Of a stretch of DNA of 64,000 nucleotides, positions 47,898 through 56,511 are shown piece by piece. This DNA comes from Nocardioides rubriscoriae (GTDB lineage: Bacteria; Actinomycetota; Actinomycetes; Propionibacteriales; Nocardioidaceae). The stretch lies in the NCBI RefSeq assembly GCF_008087085.1, contig NZ_VIYJ01000009.1, positions 270,218-334,217 of the forward strand, written 5' to 3'. Within the stretch, counting starts at the first letter, position 1. Each line of letters starts with the position of its first letter. The notes under the pieces are model-generated. The model ran no database searches and was not told where the DNA came from. It saw only the letters and a program-made list of their open reading frames with translations. Position numbers and translations under genes: made by a program.

Positions 47898-47978
47898 GTA
47901 AGTAAGTGTATCGCTTGCTTACTTACGTATCGGCGTGTCGCAATGACCGTCGGAGGGTTGTTCGGAGTATTTACTTAC
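47898..47978. promoter_or_regulatory. Divergent promoter region with TTACTTAC operators
   Basis: GTAAGTAAG (47898-47906) and CTTACTTAC (47918-47926) form a perfect 9-bp inverted repeat with an 11-bp spacer. A third half-site TTACTTAC lies at 47971-47978. A TACACT -10-like box sits 7 bp before the NDT-MazG ATG on the minus strand. The arrangement suggests that one regulator controls both divergent genes. Confidence 0.6.
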
Positions 47979-47992
47979 ACCATGCTGGCCTC

Positions 47993-48559
47993 ATGGGACC
48001 TGACGCCGATGAGGAGCAGGAGGAGGCCCTGACGCTTGCCCAAGCGGCGCAGCGTCTCGGCGTGCAACCTCAACGCATCAGCCAGATGCTGAATAAGGGG
48101 GACCTGACGGGTCCCGATCTCCCTCCCGGGCGGGCGCCGAAGAACGTGGGTCGGGTCTGGGTGAGTTCGGTCGTTGCCGAGTTGAAGCGCCGTCGCCTGG
48201 ATCATCCCGCAGGAGGCGGGCTCGCGGGGCGGGTTCGCCTTCTGGAAGCGAAGTTGGCCGAGCTCGAGGCAGCGGATCTGCGTCGTGGTCCGTCCAGTGG
48301 ATCTGACGGGTCCCATAGCCAGGCTCGCGAACGAGCGGCGCTTGCTGTCGCGGCCACGCTGAAGGTTTCGCTCGAGGTTGCAACGCAGTCGTTGTTGTCG
48401 GAGCAGCAGGTCTCGGCCGGCCTTCGCCGCGAGAACGCCGCCCTGCGAGAGAGTCTGGATCTGGCCGAGCAACGCGCGCACACGCTTGACGCTTTGGCCA
48501 AGACGTTCGGGGAAAGCCTCACTCAACTACTGGGACCAGACAGCCCGGACTTCATCTGA
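47993..48559 (+). CDS. HTH-coiled-coil protein, candidate regulator
   Basis: A 188-residue protein. Residues 12-60 form an excisionase/MerR-type winged HTH (LTLAQAAQRLGVQPQRISQM ... GRVWVSSVVAELKRRR). Residues 75-180 form a Leu-heptad coiled coil (VRLLEAKLAELEAADL; LRRENAALRESLDLAEQRA). It lies divergent to NDT-MazG with TTACTTAC sites between, so it may be the repressor. It overlaps the AlkD-like gene by 37 bp at the 3' ends. ATG 47993 is the first reasonable start. Confidence 0.6.
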   Translation: MGPDADEEQEEALTLAQAAQRLGVQPQRISQMLNKGDLTGPDLPPGRAPKNVGRVWVSSVVAELKRRRLDHPAGGGLAGRVRLLEAKLAELEAADLRRGPSSGSDGSHSQARERAALAVAATLKVSLEVATQSLLSEQQVSAGLRRENAALRESLDLAEQRAHTLDALAKTFGESLTQLLGPDSPDFI

Positions 48560-49320
48560 CTTAACGATCGTGTAGCTCGCCGCACCACGTACGACACATC
48601 ATCTCCGTGGCTGCGGACCCATCTGTCGCATTGCTCCTCCACCCAGGTTGGGCGCTGTTTGGCGGCGTCGTTCAACCAGTTGGCGATCGAGTCGCGCACG
48701 TACCGGTCATGGTCGACGACTAGTGGTTCGAGGATTGGGAGCCCGATTTCCGGGTGTGCCTTCAACAGTGCGATGTGTGCGCTCCACACACCCCGCGGTC
48801 GGAGGACTTCGGACGCGAACCGTCGTAGGCGCGGCGACGGGCTGGCTGTCAGTGGCTTGAGGGAGGCAACGGCGTGGATCGGGTCGACGGCGACCGTGGG
48901 TCGGACCCCGAGCCACGCCCACTCGCGGACCGCGAAGTGTTCGTCGTCTGCGAACTGTTGAGCGAGCATCAGCTGTTCGGACAAAGGTCGCCCGCCTAGT
49001 GGGACTGCGAATGCCGCCCATCCGCGTGCCGTGTCGCTGGACCATGCCTGCGCTTGGTCGAAGAGCCGTTCGCCGTACTCGTCCCACACGATGATTGCGC
49101 CGGCGCGCATGCGGCTGATGAACCGCGGGGACGTCAGTTCGTGGGCCCGGTGCGAGGCACTGGGTACGACCCGTTGGAGAAGTCGACCGAAGTCGATCGC
49201 CATCTGCTCCATGTGGTTGACGCTGGGTGCACCCGCCTCCAGCTCCGCGAGAACTGACGTCGGGACGTCCGATGGCCTGCGGGCGCCTCGGCGTGGCCCG
49301 ACGGACGGGTTGGCTTTCAA
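48523..49320 (-). CDS. AlkD-like HEAT-repeat protein
   Basis: A 265-residue helical repeat protein. HFAVREWAWLGVRPTVAVDP, PSPRLRRFASEVLRP and DRYVRDSIANWLNDAAKQRP match the pattern of AlkD-type DNA-alkylation-repair HEAT proteins. Whether it is a glycosylase is not shown. The start TTG 49320 is uncertain and lacks a ribosome site; ATG codons at residues 37 and 41 are alternatives. Confidence 0.65.
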   Translation of the reverse strand: MKANPSVGPRRGARRPSDVPTSVLAELEAGAPSVNHMEQMAIDFGRLLQRVVPSASHRAHELTSPRFISRMRAGAIIVWDEYGERLFDQAQAWSSDTARGWAAFAVPLGGRPLSEQLMLAQQFADDEHFAVREWAWLGVRPTVAVDPIHAVASLKPLTASPSPRLRRFASEVLRPRGVWSAHIALLKAHPEIGLPILEPLVVDHDRYVRDSIANWLNDAAKQRPTWVEEQCDRWVRSHGDDVSYVVRRATRSLSQMKSGLSGPSS

Positions 49321-49513
49321 GGTTGTCGTCGCGGCGCTGGTGCCGGGGCGCGCCAGGTCCCCCTGGCTCGCTGGGCCCGTCGGGCGTGCGGGAAACGCGC
49401 TCGCGTGCTGGGGGCCGGGTGCTGCGCGCGGTGTTGACTCGTCTGCGCCCCGGCGATCACGACGTCGGATCCGGGCAGCCCAGGCACTCCGTCAGGCTAA
49501 CTGAAACCAGGGG

Positions 49514-49870
49514 TCATCTGGTGATGGTCCGGTCGAGGAGCGCTATCGGTACGGTCCGGGCCAGCACCCGGTAGCCGGCGGGGTTGAGGTGCACCTGGTC
49601 GCCGCTGTCGTACGTCGGGTTCCACCCGCCGTCGGGGGCGCGGACGGCTCGGTCGAAGTCGACGAGGAGGTTTACCCACCTCGCACGGTGCAGCTCACGG
49701 TTGACGATGCGTCGTTGCCGTTCGGCCGAGGAGCGGAGGTGTGCGTCGGCTCGTGGGATCAGCGTCGAGACGACTAGTGGGATTCCTCGTCGGTGTGCGG
49801 CGCGGGCGACGTGACGCAAGGAGGCGAGCACACCCGAGGGGCTGCATCCGTGGATCAACACGGCTCTGCC
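49514..49870 (-). pseudogene. C-terminal remnant of an SGNH/GDSL hydrolase
   Basis: The last 110 residues of the frame look like the end of an SGNH hydrolase: VLASLRHVARAAHRRGIPLVVSTL, then the terminal block DSGDQVHLNPAGYRVLA with the catalytic Asp-x-x-His. The N-terminal GDS block with the Ser nucleophile is absent, and upstream sequence in the frame is not protein-like. It is a truncated gene. Confidence 0.55.
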
Positions 49871-50250
49871 CGATGAAACGTCAGCGCGATTCCCCGGGAG
49901 ACGAGCGGTGCCCGTTGCGTCTATCGTCGGCGCCTTGGATCGGGCGCAGTCAGATCGGCCGGTGCTACTTTCGGTCGGCTCGGACGATAAGCGACGAGCG
50001 ACCATGATCGCTGCGACCAGGTGATTGACGTTCATGAGCCTCACGAACGAACCGCACCTCGGCGTCAGGATCCGGCAGGTACCGCTCTGAACACAGGTCA
50101 CGCGCGGTGCCCGTCCTGAGGTCAGACGCCCGCGCGCGAACGAGGGTCCTCGTCATGCGTAGCCCGCTGACGCCTTGTCGGTGCCTTGGGCCAAGACGTC
50201 CACACCTCGACACCCCACGACCCCCTACGACGAACAGAGCAGGTGAACCC

Positions 50251-50862
50251 ATGGATGCGCTGATGGGCTTGCGGCCTTGGCTGCTCTCGGTTGGTTCGGC
50301 ATCGCTGGCCTCGTGGTTGACCTACCGACTGACCAGTCGCGCCGCGCGGGAGACCGAGATGCGTACGTTGCGTCTCGGCTCAGCTGAGGAACTCGCACGA
50401 CCGTTGCGCGACCTCCAGGGCCTGCTTCGCCGTCACGGCCACATCGAACCATCACCAACCCCCGGCGAGATCGCCGCCGCGATCGTCGAATGGACGACCG
50501 CGTTCGACAGGGTCGGGCACCGGCTCCCGGACGCGTGGCAGCACATCGGCCGCAGCGTCCGCGCAGCGACCGGCGAGGCGTTCGGTGCCGTCACGTTTGC
50601 CAACATCCTCCCCGAGACAGCGACCGAGTCGCTCGCGGGTCCGCACTTCAGGTGGCAGGACTACGCCGACGAGTACATCGACAACCTCCTCGCTGCAGTC
50701 CTGCGATGGTGCGACCCCACCGACGGTGACGACCGTGGCAAGCGACCACTCATCCAGTACGACCCGTGGCTGCGCCAGACCGGTCGAACCGATCCGCCCG
50801 GCAGCACGCACATGTTCCAAGACCCGTGGTGGCTACGCCGCATCGAACTCCGATCAGCATGA
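50251..50862 (+). CDS. Hypothetical protein with N-terminal membrane anchor
   Basis: A 203-residue protein. An N-terminal hydrophobic stretch (LRPWLLSVGSASLASWLTYR) is followed by a helical soluble part with many Arg and Glu residues (LGSAEELARPLRDLQGLLRR). I do not recognise the family. ATG 50251 has AGCAGGTGA 5-6 bp upstream, which supports real translation. No neighbour is close enough to give a context. Confidence 0.6.
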   Translation: MDALMGLRPWLLSVGSASLASWLTYRLTSRAARETEMRTLRLGSAEELARPLRDLQGLLRRHGHIEPSPTPGEIAAAIVEWTTAFDRVGHRLPDAWQHIGRSVRAATGEAFGAVTFANILPETATESLAGPHFRWQDYADEYIDNLLAAVLRWCDPTDGDDRGKRPLIQYDPWLRQTGRTDPPGSTHMFQDPWWLRRIELRSA

Positions 50863-51998
50863 CCAGAGCAGTAAGATGACCGAATCCACAGCACTCCACG
50901 CACCCGTAACCCCGTCCCGGGGGTCGCCATGTCCGACGTCGCGAATGCGCTTCGACAGGTCCGCACCGACCTTAGGAACGCAGGTAGCCACGGCACCGAC
51001 ATCGGCAACTAGTCGAGGCCCACCCTGACCTGGACCAACGACGCAGCCCGCTACTTACCGACGCGCCGGGCGTCGGTCGACATGGACCGCCTAGTCCTCA
51101 CACGCCGCTTCTGGGCTATCTAAGCATCGCCGCACGGTGTCGTGGGACGCGTCATCGAGACAGAGATCGACAGCCAACTTGACGCGCTCCACCTCACATC
51201 GCCGCGACTCACCACGTCGTCGAACGATGGAAGCGCGCGAGGCCGGGATGCTGCCTGAGTATGCCGAGGACAACGAAGAAGCGCTGCAGCCAGGTGGCGC
51301 GATCTGATCTCGCTTTCTGATCGGTGACGACATCGTTCTGGTTGAAACTCGATGTGATCGACTACAGACGACTGTTTTGTTCACCTACGAGATGTAGAAG
51401 TGCCTCCCGCACGTGACGCAATGTCGAGTTCAGCGTACCTTGCTGGAGCGCCACGGCGTGGCTCCGTTCCGCAGTGTTGCGTGCGGTAGTCGCGGCCCGA
51501 TGCCCGAAGGGGACACGGAGTTTCATTCCTGTACGTGGGCTTGTCCAAGTGCCGATATTGGTCTCATGAGGTCGTCCATTCAGTTATCCGAAACTGCCGC
51601 AGCAGGGCTCTCCTCCAAGCGAGATCGCTGCGCCTCGGGGCGTGCCACGATGGCTTCGACGCGGGCGCAAGCGGGCCGACGAGACCTCCACCGACGTCCT
51701 GCTCGGCAAGCACCTCCCAAAGCTTCTCGCCACTGCATCCAAGGTCAGCGCCGACTGGGCCCGCCGCGACGCAATCCCGTACGCCACGGCCGACGCCCGA
51801 ATTCGGACACGCGAAGCAACCAGCAAGGTCCGCGCGGACAGGCTGTGCCGTGCGATGCGGATGGCCCCACGTGATCTCCTGTGACAGGGGACGGGCTGCG
51901 GGGGCCGGTTGTGGCCACCTCGTCGTCCTGCGTAGAAGTCGCGGGCGGTGTCTCCCTGTATTGCCAGGTACGGCTCGGCTGACGGTTACGCTGCCGCA
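50863..51998. other. 1.1-kb region with only decayed or uncertain frames
   Basis: It includes a 27-codon open stretch starting ATG near 50928 (SDVANALRQVRTDLRNAG) that reads like the N-terminus of a lost gene, and an 80-codon frame at 51642-51884 (KHLPKLLATASKVSADWARR) with no family match. Frequent stops in all frames point to degradation. I see no RNA gene. Confidence 0.4.
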
Positions 51999-52817
51999 AT
52001 GTTGTTGACTGCGGCGCCCCACCCGCAGACCGTCAGTTCACCCCTGCGCCCGAGCGACGTCGACGGTCTGGGCTGGTCCGGGCCCGATGGCCGTGATGAG
52101 AGGGTTCTTCGAGCCACCGCCGGCGCGGGCGGGGTGGAACCTTCGGAAGCGTCCGTTAGTTCGAGGGATTCGGTGGGGTCGGGTGCATTCACTCCGGGCT
52201 ATTCCTACGGTCCAGGTCCCTTGCTGGTTGTGCCTCATGGCGCCTCGACGTTGAGCCATGCGGCTGATGCGGTTGTCAGCATCGACTACACGGAGGCGCA
52301 GCGACGTCGCTCCTGTTCGTTCACGAGCGAGGAGTCGCTGACCAGACTGGACGCTTTGCTCTCGCTGCCGTTGGACGTTGTGGTGAGCCGTGACGACCTC
52401 TCGCTGCGCACCCTCGACCTCCTACGTCGAAGCCATTGCGGTGTCATTGACAACGTGGACGGCTGCATCACTCGTCGGCTCCGCGTCCCGTTGACCGTTC
52501 ACGCGGTCCTAGTCCGTGGTGCTCGCTGGTCGTCTGCGCTCAAAGCCGCACAGTCGTTCGGGCCGTTCGCTCAACGAGTCGTCGTCACGTCGCGTCCTCC
52601 GACGTCCATGCAGTTGTGGGAGGCACAGATGTTTGGTGTCGGGGTGTGGGTCGAGCATTCGGCTGACGGTCTGCGGCAGGTCGAGAGCCTGCTGGCTCCT
52701 GCCCCGTTCGTGGCGTCGCAGTTCAAGGCCGTTGGGTGGCGCATGACCGAACGCACCTACAGGACGTGGACCCAGTACCAAGCCGAGGCACAGGCCTCGT
52801 CCAGTCGGACGGTCTGA
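51999..52817 (+). CDS. Hypothetical protein convergent with the Ubl operon
   Basis: A 272-residue protein I do not recognise. Residues 1-65 are Ser/Gly/Pro-rich and low in structure. The rest has alternating beta/alpha character (GPLLVVPHGASTLSHAADAV; LPLDVVVSRDDLSL; CGVIDNVDGC). ATG 51999 is the likely start, without a strong ribosome site. It ends 26 bp from the stop of the convergent last gene of the ubiquitin-like operon, so a link to that system is possible but unproven. Confidence 0.5.
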   Translation: MLLTAAPHPQTVSSPLRPSDVDGLGWSGPDGRDERVLRATAGAGGVEPSEASVSSRDSVGSGAFTPGYSYGPGPLLVVPHGASTLSHAADAVVSIDYTEAQRRRSCSFTSEESLTRLDALLSLPLDVVVSRDDLSLRTLDLLRRSHCGVIDNVDGCITRRLRVPLTVHAVLVRGARWSSALKAAQSFGPFAQRVVVTSRPPTSMQLWEAQMFGVGVWVEHSADGLRQVESLLAPAPFVASQFKAVGWRMTERTYRTWTQYQAEAQASSSRTV

Positions 52818-52843
52818 CGGCCCCAGCCGGGAGGTCGCGGTAT

Positions 52844-53953
52844 TCAGGACCAGATGCCTGCTGGGGATAGCCGACGCATCTGCGGGTCGTCCAGCTCCAG
52901 TAGGAGCCGTAGCGTCTCGCCCGTCCTGATGGCGCCGCCTCGCTGTGCGAGGACCAGGTGGCGGTCGAGTGCCTCGACGCGGACACCGTTCAGCCAGGCG
53001 GCCCGGTCGGCGGCGGGCTGTTCCATCAAGGCAGTGAGGAACTCGTGCATGGCGTGGATGTTGTGCCGCACGATGGCTGCTTTGTCGGTGGGCGAGGTGG
53101 AGAAGAGGTCGAGTGCTCGCGAGCACCGCCCGCAGACCGGTGACGCCGAGTTGGCGAACCATTCGGCGTAGACCTCAGGGCTGCGGAATTCGAGGTAGTC
53201 GCGCAGGAACAGACCCGGCAGGTATCCCTTGGAGACCGGGCCGCCGCCCTTGTCTCCGGGACGTTTGGGGAACCGGCGGGCGCTTGATGCCCCGATTCCC
53301 ACCCACTCGGCGCCGTGGGCCAACGCATCCGATGCGACCAGGGGCTCCACGTAGGGCAATAGCACTCGGGGATGTGTGTCTAGAAGTTGGCGTATCCCGG
53401 CCAGCCGGACGTACGTCTCTAGTGGGTGGTCCTTGTCAGCGAACACAAAGGCCGTGGGCCGGTGCTGGTAGTGGGCGATGGTGTCGAGGAACCTGGCTCG
53501 CGGGGCGACATTGAGCATGCGGGCCTCGGTCGCCACCGTGGGGATGACGTTCGAGGGGAGGTCTGCGCTTGTCTCGAGAACCGCTCGCAGGGACGCGAAA
53601 TCGTTGAACTTGACGAACCGTGAAGGCCCCAGGACTCGTACGCCGCGTGTGACTGGGTAGTTGAATTCGCACCAGCCGGTTGTGCCGAAGATGTCCTCAT
53701 CGAACGACAGTGGTCGTTCCGGTGTGGCTTTTTCGCGGCCCCAGGCGCGGTGGTCGGCCATGAGGTCGAGTCCGTGGCGCTGCCGTTGGATGCGGGCGGT
53801 TTCCTCACTGGCCTTGGATGAGCTGACCAGGAGCGTGGCAGTGCCTGCTGCGCAGTGCGTAGTTGATGTGGGCAGTTCGTCGCAATGCGACGTTTCGGAC
53901 GCGGCGAAGCCCCACCGGTTGGCGAGGGCCGCGTCCATGTTGAAACTGTCCAT
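52844..53953 (-). CDS. Unknown Cys-containing protein at the end of the Ubl operon
   Basis: A 369-residue protein not assigned to a family. Cysteines are seen at SHCDEL, HCAAG, GWCEF and the closely spaced VCGRC near residue 290, the last suggestive of a metal site. A central TIM-barrel-like stretch reads HPRVLLPYVEPLVASDALAH and WVGIGASSARRF. It lies 127 bp after the JAB-E1 gene in the same direction and is probably the fourth operon gene. It could be a substrate, E3-like factor or effector. Confidence 0.6.
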   Translation of the reverse strand: MDSFNMDAALANRWGFAASETSHCDELPTSTTHCAAGTATLLVSSSKASEETARIQRQRHGLDLMADHRAWGREKATPERPLSFDEDIFGTTGWCEFNYPVTRGVRVLGPSRFVKFNDFASLRAVLETSADLPSNVIPTVATEARMLNVAPRARFLDTIAHYQHRPTAFVFADKDHPLETYVRLAGIRQLLDTHPRVLLPYVEPLVASDALAHGAEWVGIGASSARRFPKRPGDKGGGPVSKGYLPGLFLRDYLEFRSPEVYAEWFANSASPVCGRCSRALDLFSTSPTDKAAIVRHNIHAMHEFLTALMEQPAADRAAWLNGVRVEALDRHLVLAQRGGAIRTGETLRLLLELDDPQMRRLSPAGIWS

Positions 53954-54080
53954 CTCGACCCCTAGATGTAGTGGGAGGCGCGCCGGTATGGCACTAGTTG
54001 TGGTGTCTGGGGAAGAAGTGGATGGTCAGACAGCGCCGGTTCGCCGAGTTCCAAAAGATGGCGACCCTCGGTGCGTCGTA

Positions 54081-55847
54081 TCAATGGTGGAGGAACTGCC
54101 GCAGCCGTCGCAGCAGCGCGCTACGGGCACGGCGTGACGGCGAGACGGCGCCTGACGTCGACAAGGCCAACGCGTCGCGCCCCGCGCGCCCCGCGCGCCC
54201 CGCGCGCTCTGCGCGCGCCCGCTCAGCGATCGGGTGCGGCCCGGTCACCGTGAGCGGTGCCGCGTCACCGGACCCGATCAGGTGCGCAGAGATGTAACAG
54301 GTCGGCTTGCAAGCGTCGACGTCGCAGTCGGTAGTCGCAGTCGCCCAGTGAGTCAAGGTTGCGCCGACGTCGGGAAGACCTGAAGGCGCAAGCACCGCCC
54401 GCAGCAGTTCGAGCACCTCAGCAGCCGCACATGCCATGGAGAACGCGAAGACGTTCTCACCCCGCCTCAGATGGTGATCGTGCGGGAGGGCCTCTACGTA
54501 GGTGGAGTCGTCAAGCAGCCCGGACTGTTCGAGTGTGACGTCGCCAGGGTCGTACTGGCCGAGACATTCGAGGCATCGACGCCCTGGAGCAACAAGATGG
54601 GCTCGCCATTCCGCACCCAGGAGTGTCACCGAGTCGGTCTCGCTGTTGGTGCTGACGTCGACAGCAACGCCACCGTCGATCACCGGAACGAGGTGTGCCA
54701 GGGCGGCCACGTTCAGGGCGTAGCGAGGCCATGGCCGGTCCACGCACGAGAAGAGGACGTCACAGTCGAGGGCATGGGCCCACCCTTGGGCTTCAACGAC
54801 GGAGTACTCGGTACCCGTCATGCTGGCGCCCGGCGCCACAGCGCTACGGGCAAGACCTTCGATGAGGGACGCCGTCTTGGAGCGGCCAACGTCGTCGCTG
54901 CCGGCGTGGACGAGGCGGTCCAGGTTGTGCTCACTGACGGTGTCGAAGTCGATGACGTCAACGTTGACGATTCCGGTCCGGGCAAGGCTCTCGGCGACGA
55001 GCTGCCCGACTGACCCGGCGCCGACCACTCCGACGCGCAGGCGGGCAAGGTCGTCCTGGGCGGGCTGCCCCCATGCCTGGACGGTGCGCAGCAGACGCAG
55101 GGTACGTGCGGGTGGCGGTGACAGTGTCGGGTTGTGATGCACTCTGATCCGCTCACCGACGACACGGACGCTGTGCGCTGACTGCGGCTGGTAGTCGTCG
55201 CCCGCGCCGCCCCCGGCCTGACCGTCGGCCCGACTGTCGGGATGGGTGTGAGGTTGGGCATTGGGTCGGGTCCACCGTCGAGCAGAGAAGGTGGCGTTCC
55301 CGGTGCCCAGGGTCAGCCCCACGAGCGGCAGGCCGGTCATGATCTGTGTCTGGGAAGCGTGGCCGTGTTCGGCGGCGTAGTCGTCTTTCGACATCCCCTG
55401 CCAAGTCTTCGCGCGCGGGTGCGAGTGGAGGAAGGCGAGGCCGAGATCGCTCTCGGCCGCCTGAGCGGCGGCGCGCAGGAAGTAGTCACCGGTGAAGGCA
55501 ACATTCCCGTGAACGTGCCGCTCATCGCCGTCAGGAAGGACGACGTCAACGAGGAGGGCGCTGTCACGGCTCAGGCCCGTCGAAGGCTGATAGAGAGCGA
55601 AAGTGAGGTCCTCTTGGCCGTCGAGGCGCGTCAGGTGCTCGATGAGGGTCGACTCCACGGTGGTCGTCATCGCGACGCTGAAGGTCCGCGACAGCTCGGC
55701 GCCAGGCGCGGCGCCGGCTTCGCCTGCGCCGGAGGGCTCAGCCCTGAGAGAAGCCGGGTTCTCTCGGATCCGGCCGCTGATGAAGTGCCAGCCCTCACGC
55801 ACGCGACCAGACACCGCCGATGCAGTCGTGGCGAGCCGCAGGATCAT
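54081..55847 (-). CDS. JAB peptidase and E1-like (ThiF) fusion
   Basis: A 588-residue fusion. The JAB/JAMM part (about 75-195) has a likely Glu79 and the metal motif HSHP (His141, His143) with SKDD (Ser153, Asp155/156). The E1 part (about 250-530) has GAGSVG (276-281), VDVIDFD, and Cys pairs CLEC (425/428) and CDVDACKPTC (508-517) for zinc or thioester chemistry. The E1 would adenylate the Ubl C-terminus; the JAB would process or deconjugate it. The start overlaps the E2-like stop by 4 bp. The tail carries an RAGRAG repeat. Confidence 0.85.
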   Translation of the reverse strand: MILRLATTASAVSGRVREGWHFISGRIRENPASLRAEPSGAGEAGAAPGAELSRTFSVAMTTTVESTLIEHLTRLDGQEDLTFALYQPSTGLSRDSALLVDVVLPDGDERHVHGNVAFTGDYFLRAAAQAAESDLGLAFLHSHPRAKTWQGMSKDDYAAEHGHASQTQIMTGLPLVGLTLGTGNATFSARRWTRPNAQPHTHPDSRADGQAGGGAGDDYQPQSAHSVRVVGERIRVHHNPTLSPPPARTLRLLRTVQAWGQPAQDDLARLRVGVVGAGSVGQLVAESLARTGIVNVDVIDFDTVSEHNLDRLVHAGSDDVGRSKTASLIEGLARSAVAPGASMTGTEYSVVEAQGWAHALDCDVLFSCVDRPWPRYALNVAALAHLVPVIDGGVAVDVSTNSETDSVTLLGAEWRAHLVAPGRRCLECLGQYDPGDVTLEQSGLLDDSTYVEALPHDHHLRRGENVFAFSMACAAAEVLELLRAVLAPSGLPDVGATLTHWATATTDCDVDACKPTCYISAHLIGSGDAAPLTVTGPHPIAERARAERAGRAGRAGRDALALSTSGAVSPSRRARSALLRRLRQFLHH

Positions 55848-56230
55848 GCGGCTGACTCGTCGGGCCGGTCCTCGGCGGTGACCGGGAACTGAAAGAACAG
55901 GGTCCGCAAGTGAGTCAGGTACTCGTCCAGAGTGCGAGTTCCTACCGCCCAGTCCGGGAACGGGCGAGACCAGTAGATCCAGTCCGCGCCGAGCGGGCTC
56001 GCGTGGTGCGCGTCGTCGCCGGGGTGCTGGATCCGGGGACTGACCATCACGCCGCCGGGCGGGTTCACGGGCCAGTCGGGGGCTTGGAGCCCGATCCTGA
56101 CGGTTTGGCCGATGAGACCGCCGACCGGAATGAGGTAGTCGAACACGATGAACTCGGCGCCGCTGCTGACGACCAGGGATGCGTCGTACCCGCTGGTTCG
56201 GAGGTCGTCGACCAGGTGTTGGCTGGGCAT
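55844..56230 (-). CDS. E2-like (prokaryotic E2 family E type) protein
   Basis: A 128-residue UBC-fold-like protein. The pattern FDYLIPVGGLIGQTVRIGLQ, PDWPVNPPGGVMVSP and IYWSRPFPDW with TLDEYLTHLRTLF matches bacterial E2-like proteins found with JAB and E1 genes. It contains no cysteine at all, so it cannot form an E2 thioester. His-rich DDAHHASP lies where an active-site loop might be. It sits between the Ubl gene (11 bp) and JAB-E1 (4-bp overlap). Confidence 0.75.
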   Translation of the reverse strand: MPSQHLVDDLRTSGYDASLVVSSGAEFIVFDYLIPVGGLIGQTVRIGLQAPDWPVNPPGGVMVSPRIQHPGDDAHHASPLGADWIYWSRPFPDWAVGTRTLDEYLTHLRTLFFQFPVTAEDRPDESAA

Positions 56231-56241
56231 CTCAATCCCGC

Positions 56242-56511
56242 CTAGCTGACCGGGGTGGGGCCGATGGAGACGGTGATGAAGACCTGACCGTCGTGGACGG
56301 TGAGCTTCTCGTCGAGGTCGGGGTAGGGGTGCTGCGCCTTGCCGGTGATGCCGACGAGGCGCCGCCGGTCGGGGTCGAGCCCGGCGGCGGTGAGCAGAGC
56401 ACGTGGGGTGGTCTGTTTGGGGGTCGTGACGGACTTGTCGCCGATCTGCACGATGACGGTCTTGGGGTCCTTGTCATCGCCGGGCTTGGCGTCGTGGGTG
56501 TGGTCGGGCAT
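56242..56511 (-). CDS. Ubiquitin-like protein (Multi_ubiq type, one domain)
   Basis: An 89-residue protein. Residues 17-83 form one ubiquitin-like unit (KTVIVQIGDKSVTTPKQTTP; LLTAAGLDPDRRRLVGIT; LTVHDGQVFITVSIG). A short His/Asp-rich N-terminus precedes it. The C-terminus is ...SIGPTPVS, with a single Gly84 rather than a diglycine, so processing after Gly84 would be needed to expose a C-terminal glycine. It is the first gene of the operon. ATG 56511 is the start. Confidence 0.8.
   Translation of the reverse strand: MPDHTHDAKPGDDKDPKTVIVQIGDKSVTTPKQTTPRALLTAAGLDPDRRRLVGITGKAQHPYPDLDEKLTVHDGQVFITVSIGPTPVS

Noticed and set aside
51041..51065. CTACTTACC as a further copy of the TTACTTAC operator
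   Set aside because: It matches only seven of eight positions and lies in decayed sequence with no promoter context.
52844..53953. Idea that the 369-aa protein is a DpdA/tRNA-guanine-transglycosylase-like enzyme
   Set aside because: GIGASSARRF and the barrel-like stretch recall that family, but the catalytic Asp and zinc ligands could not be placed. I leave it unassigned.
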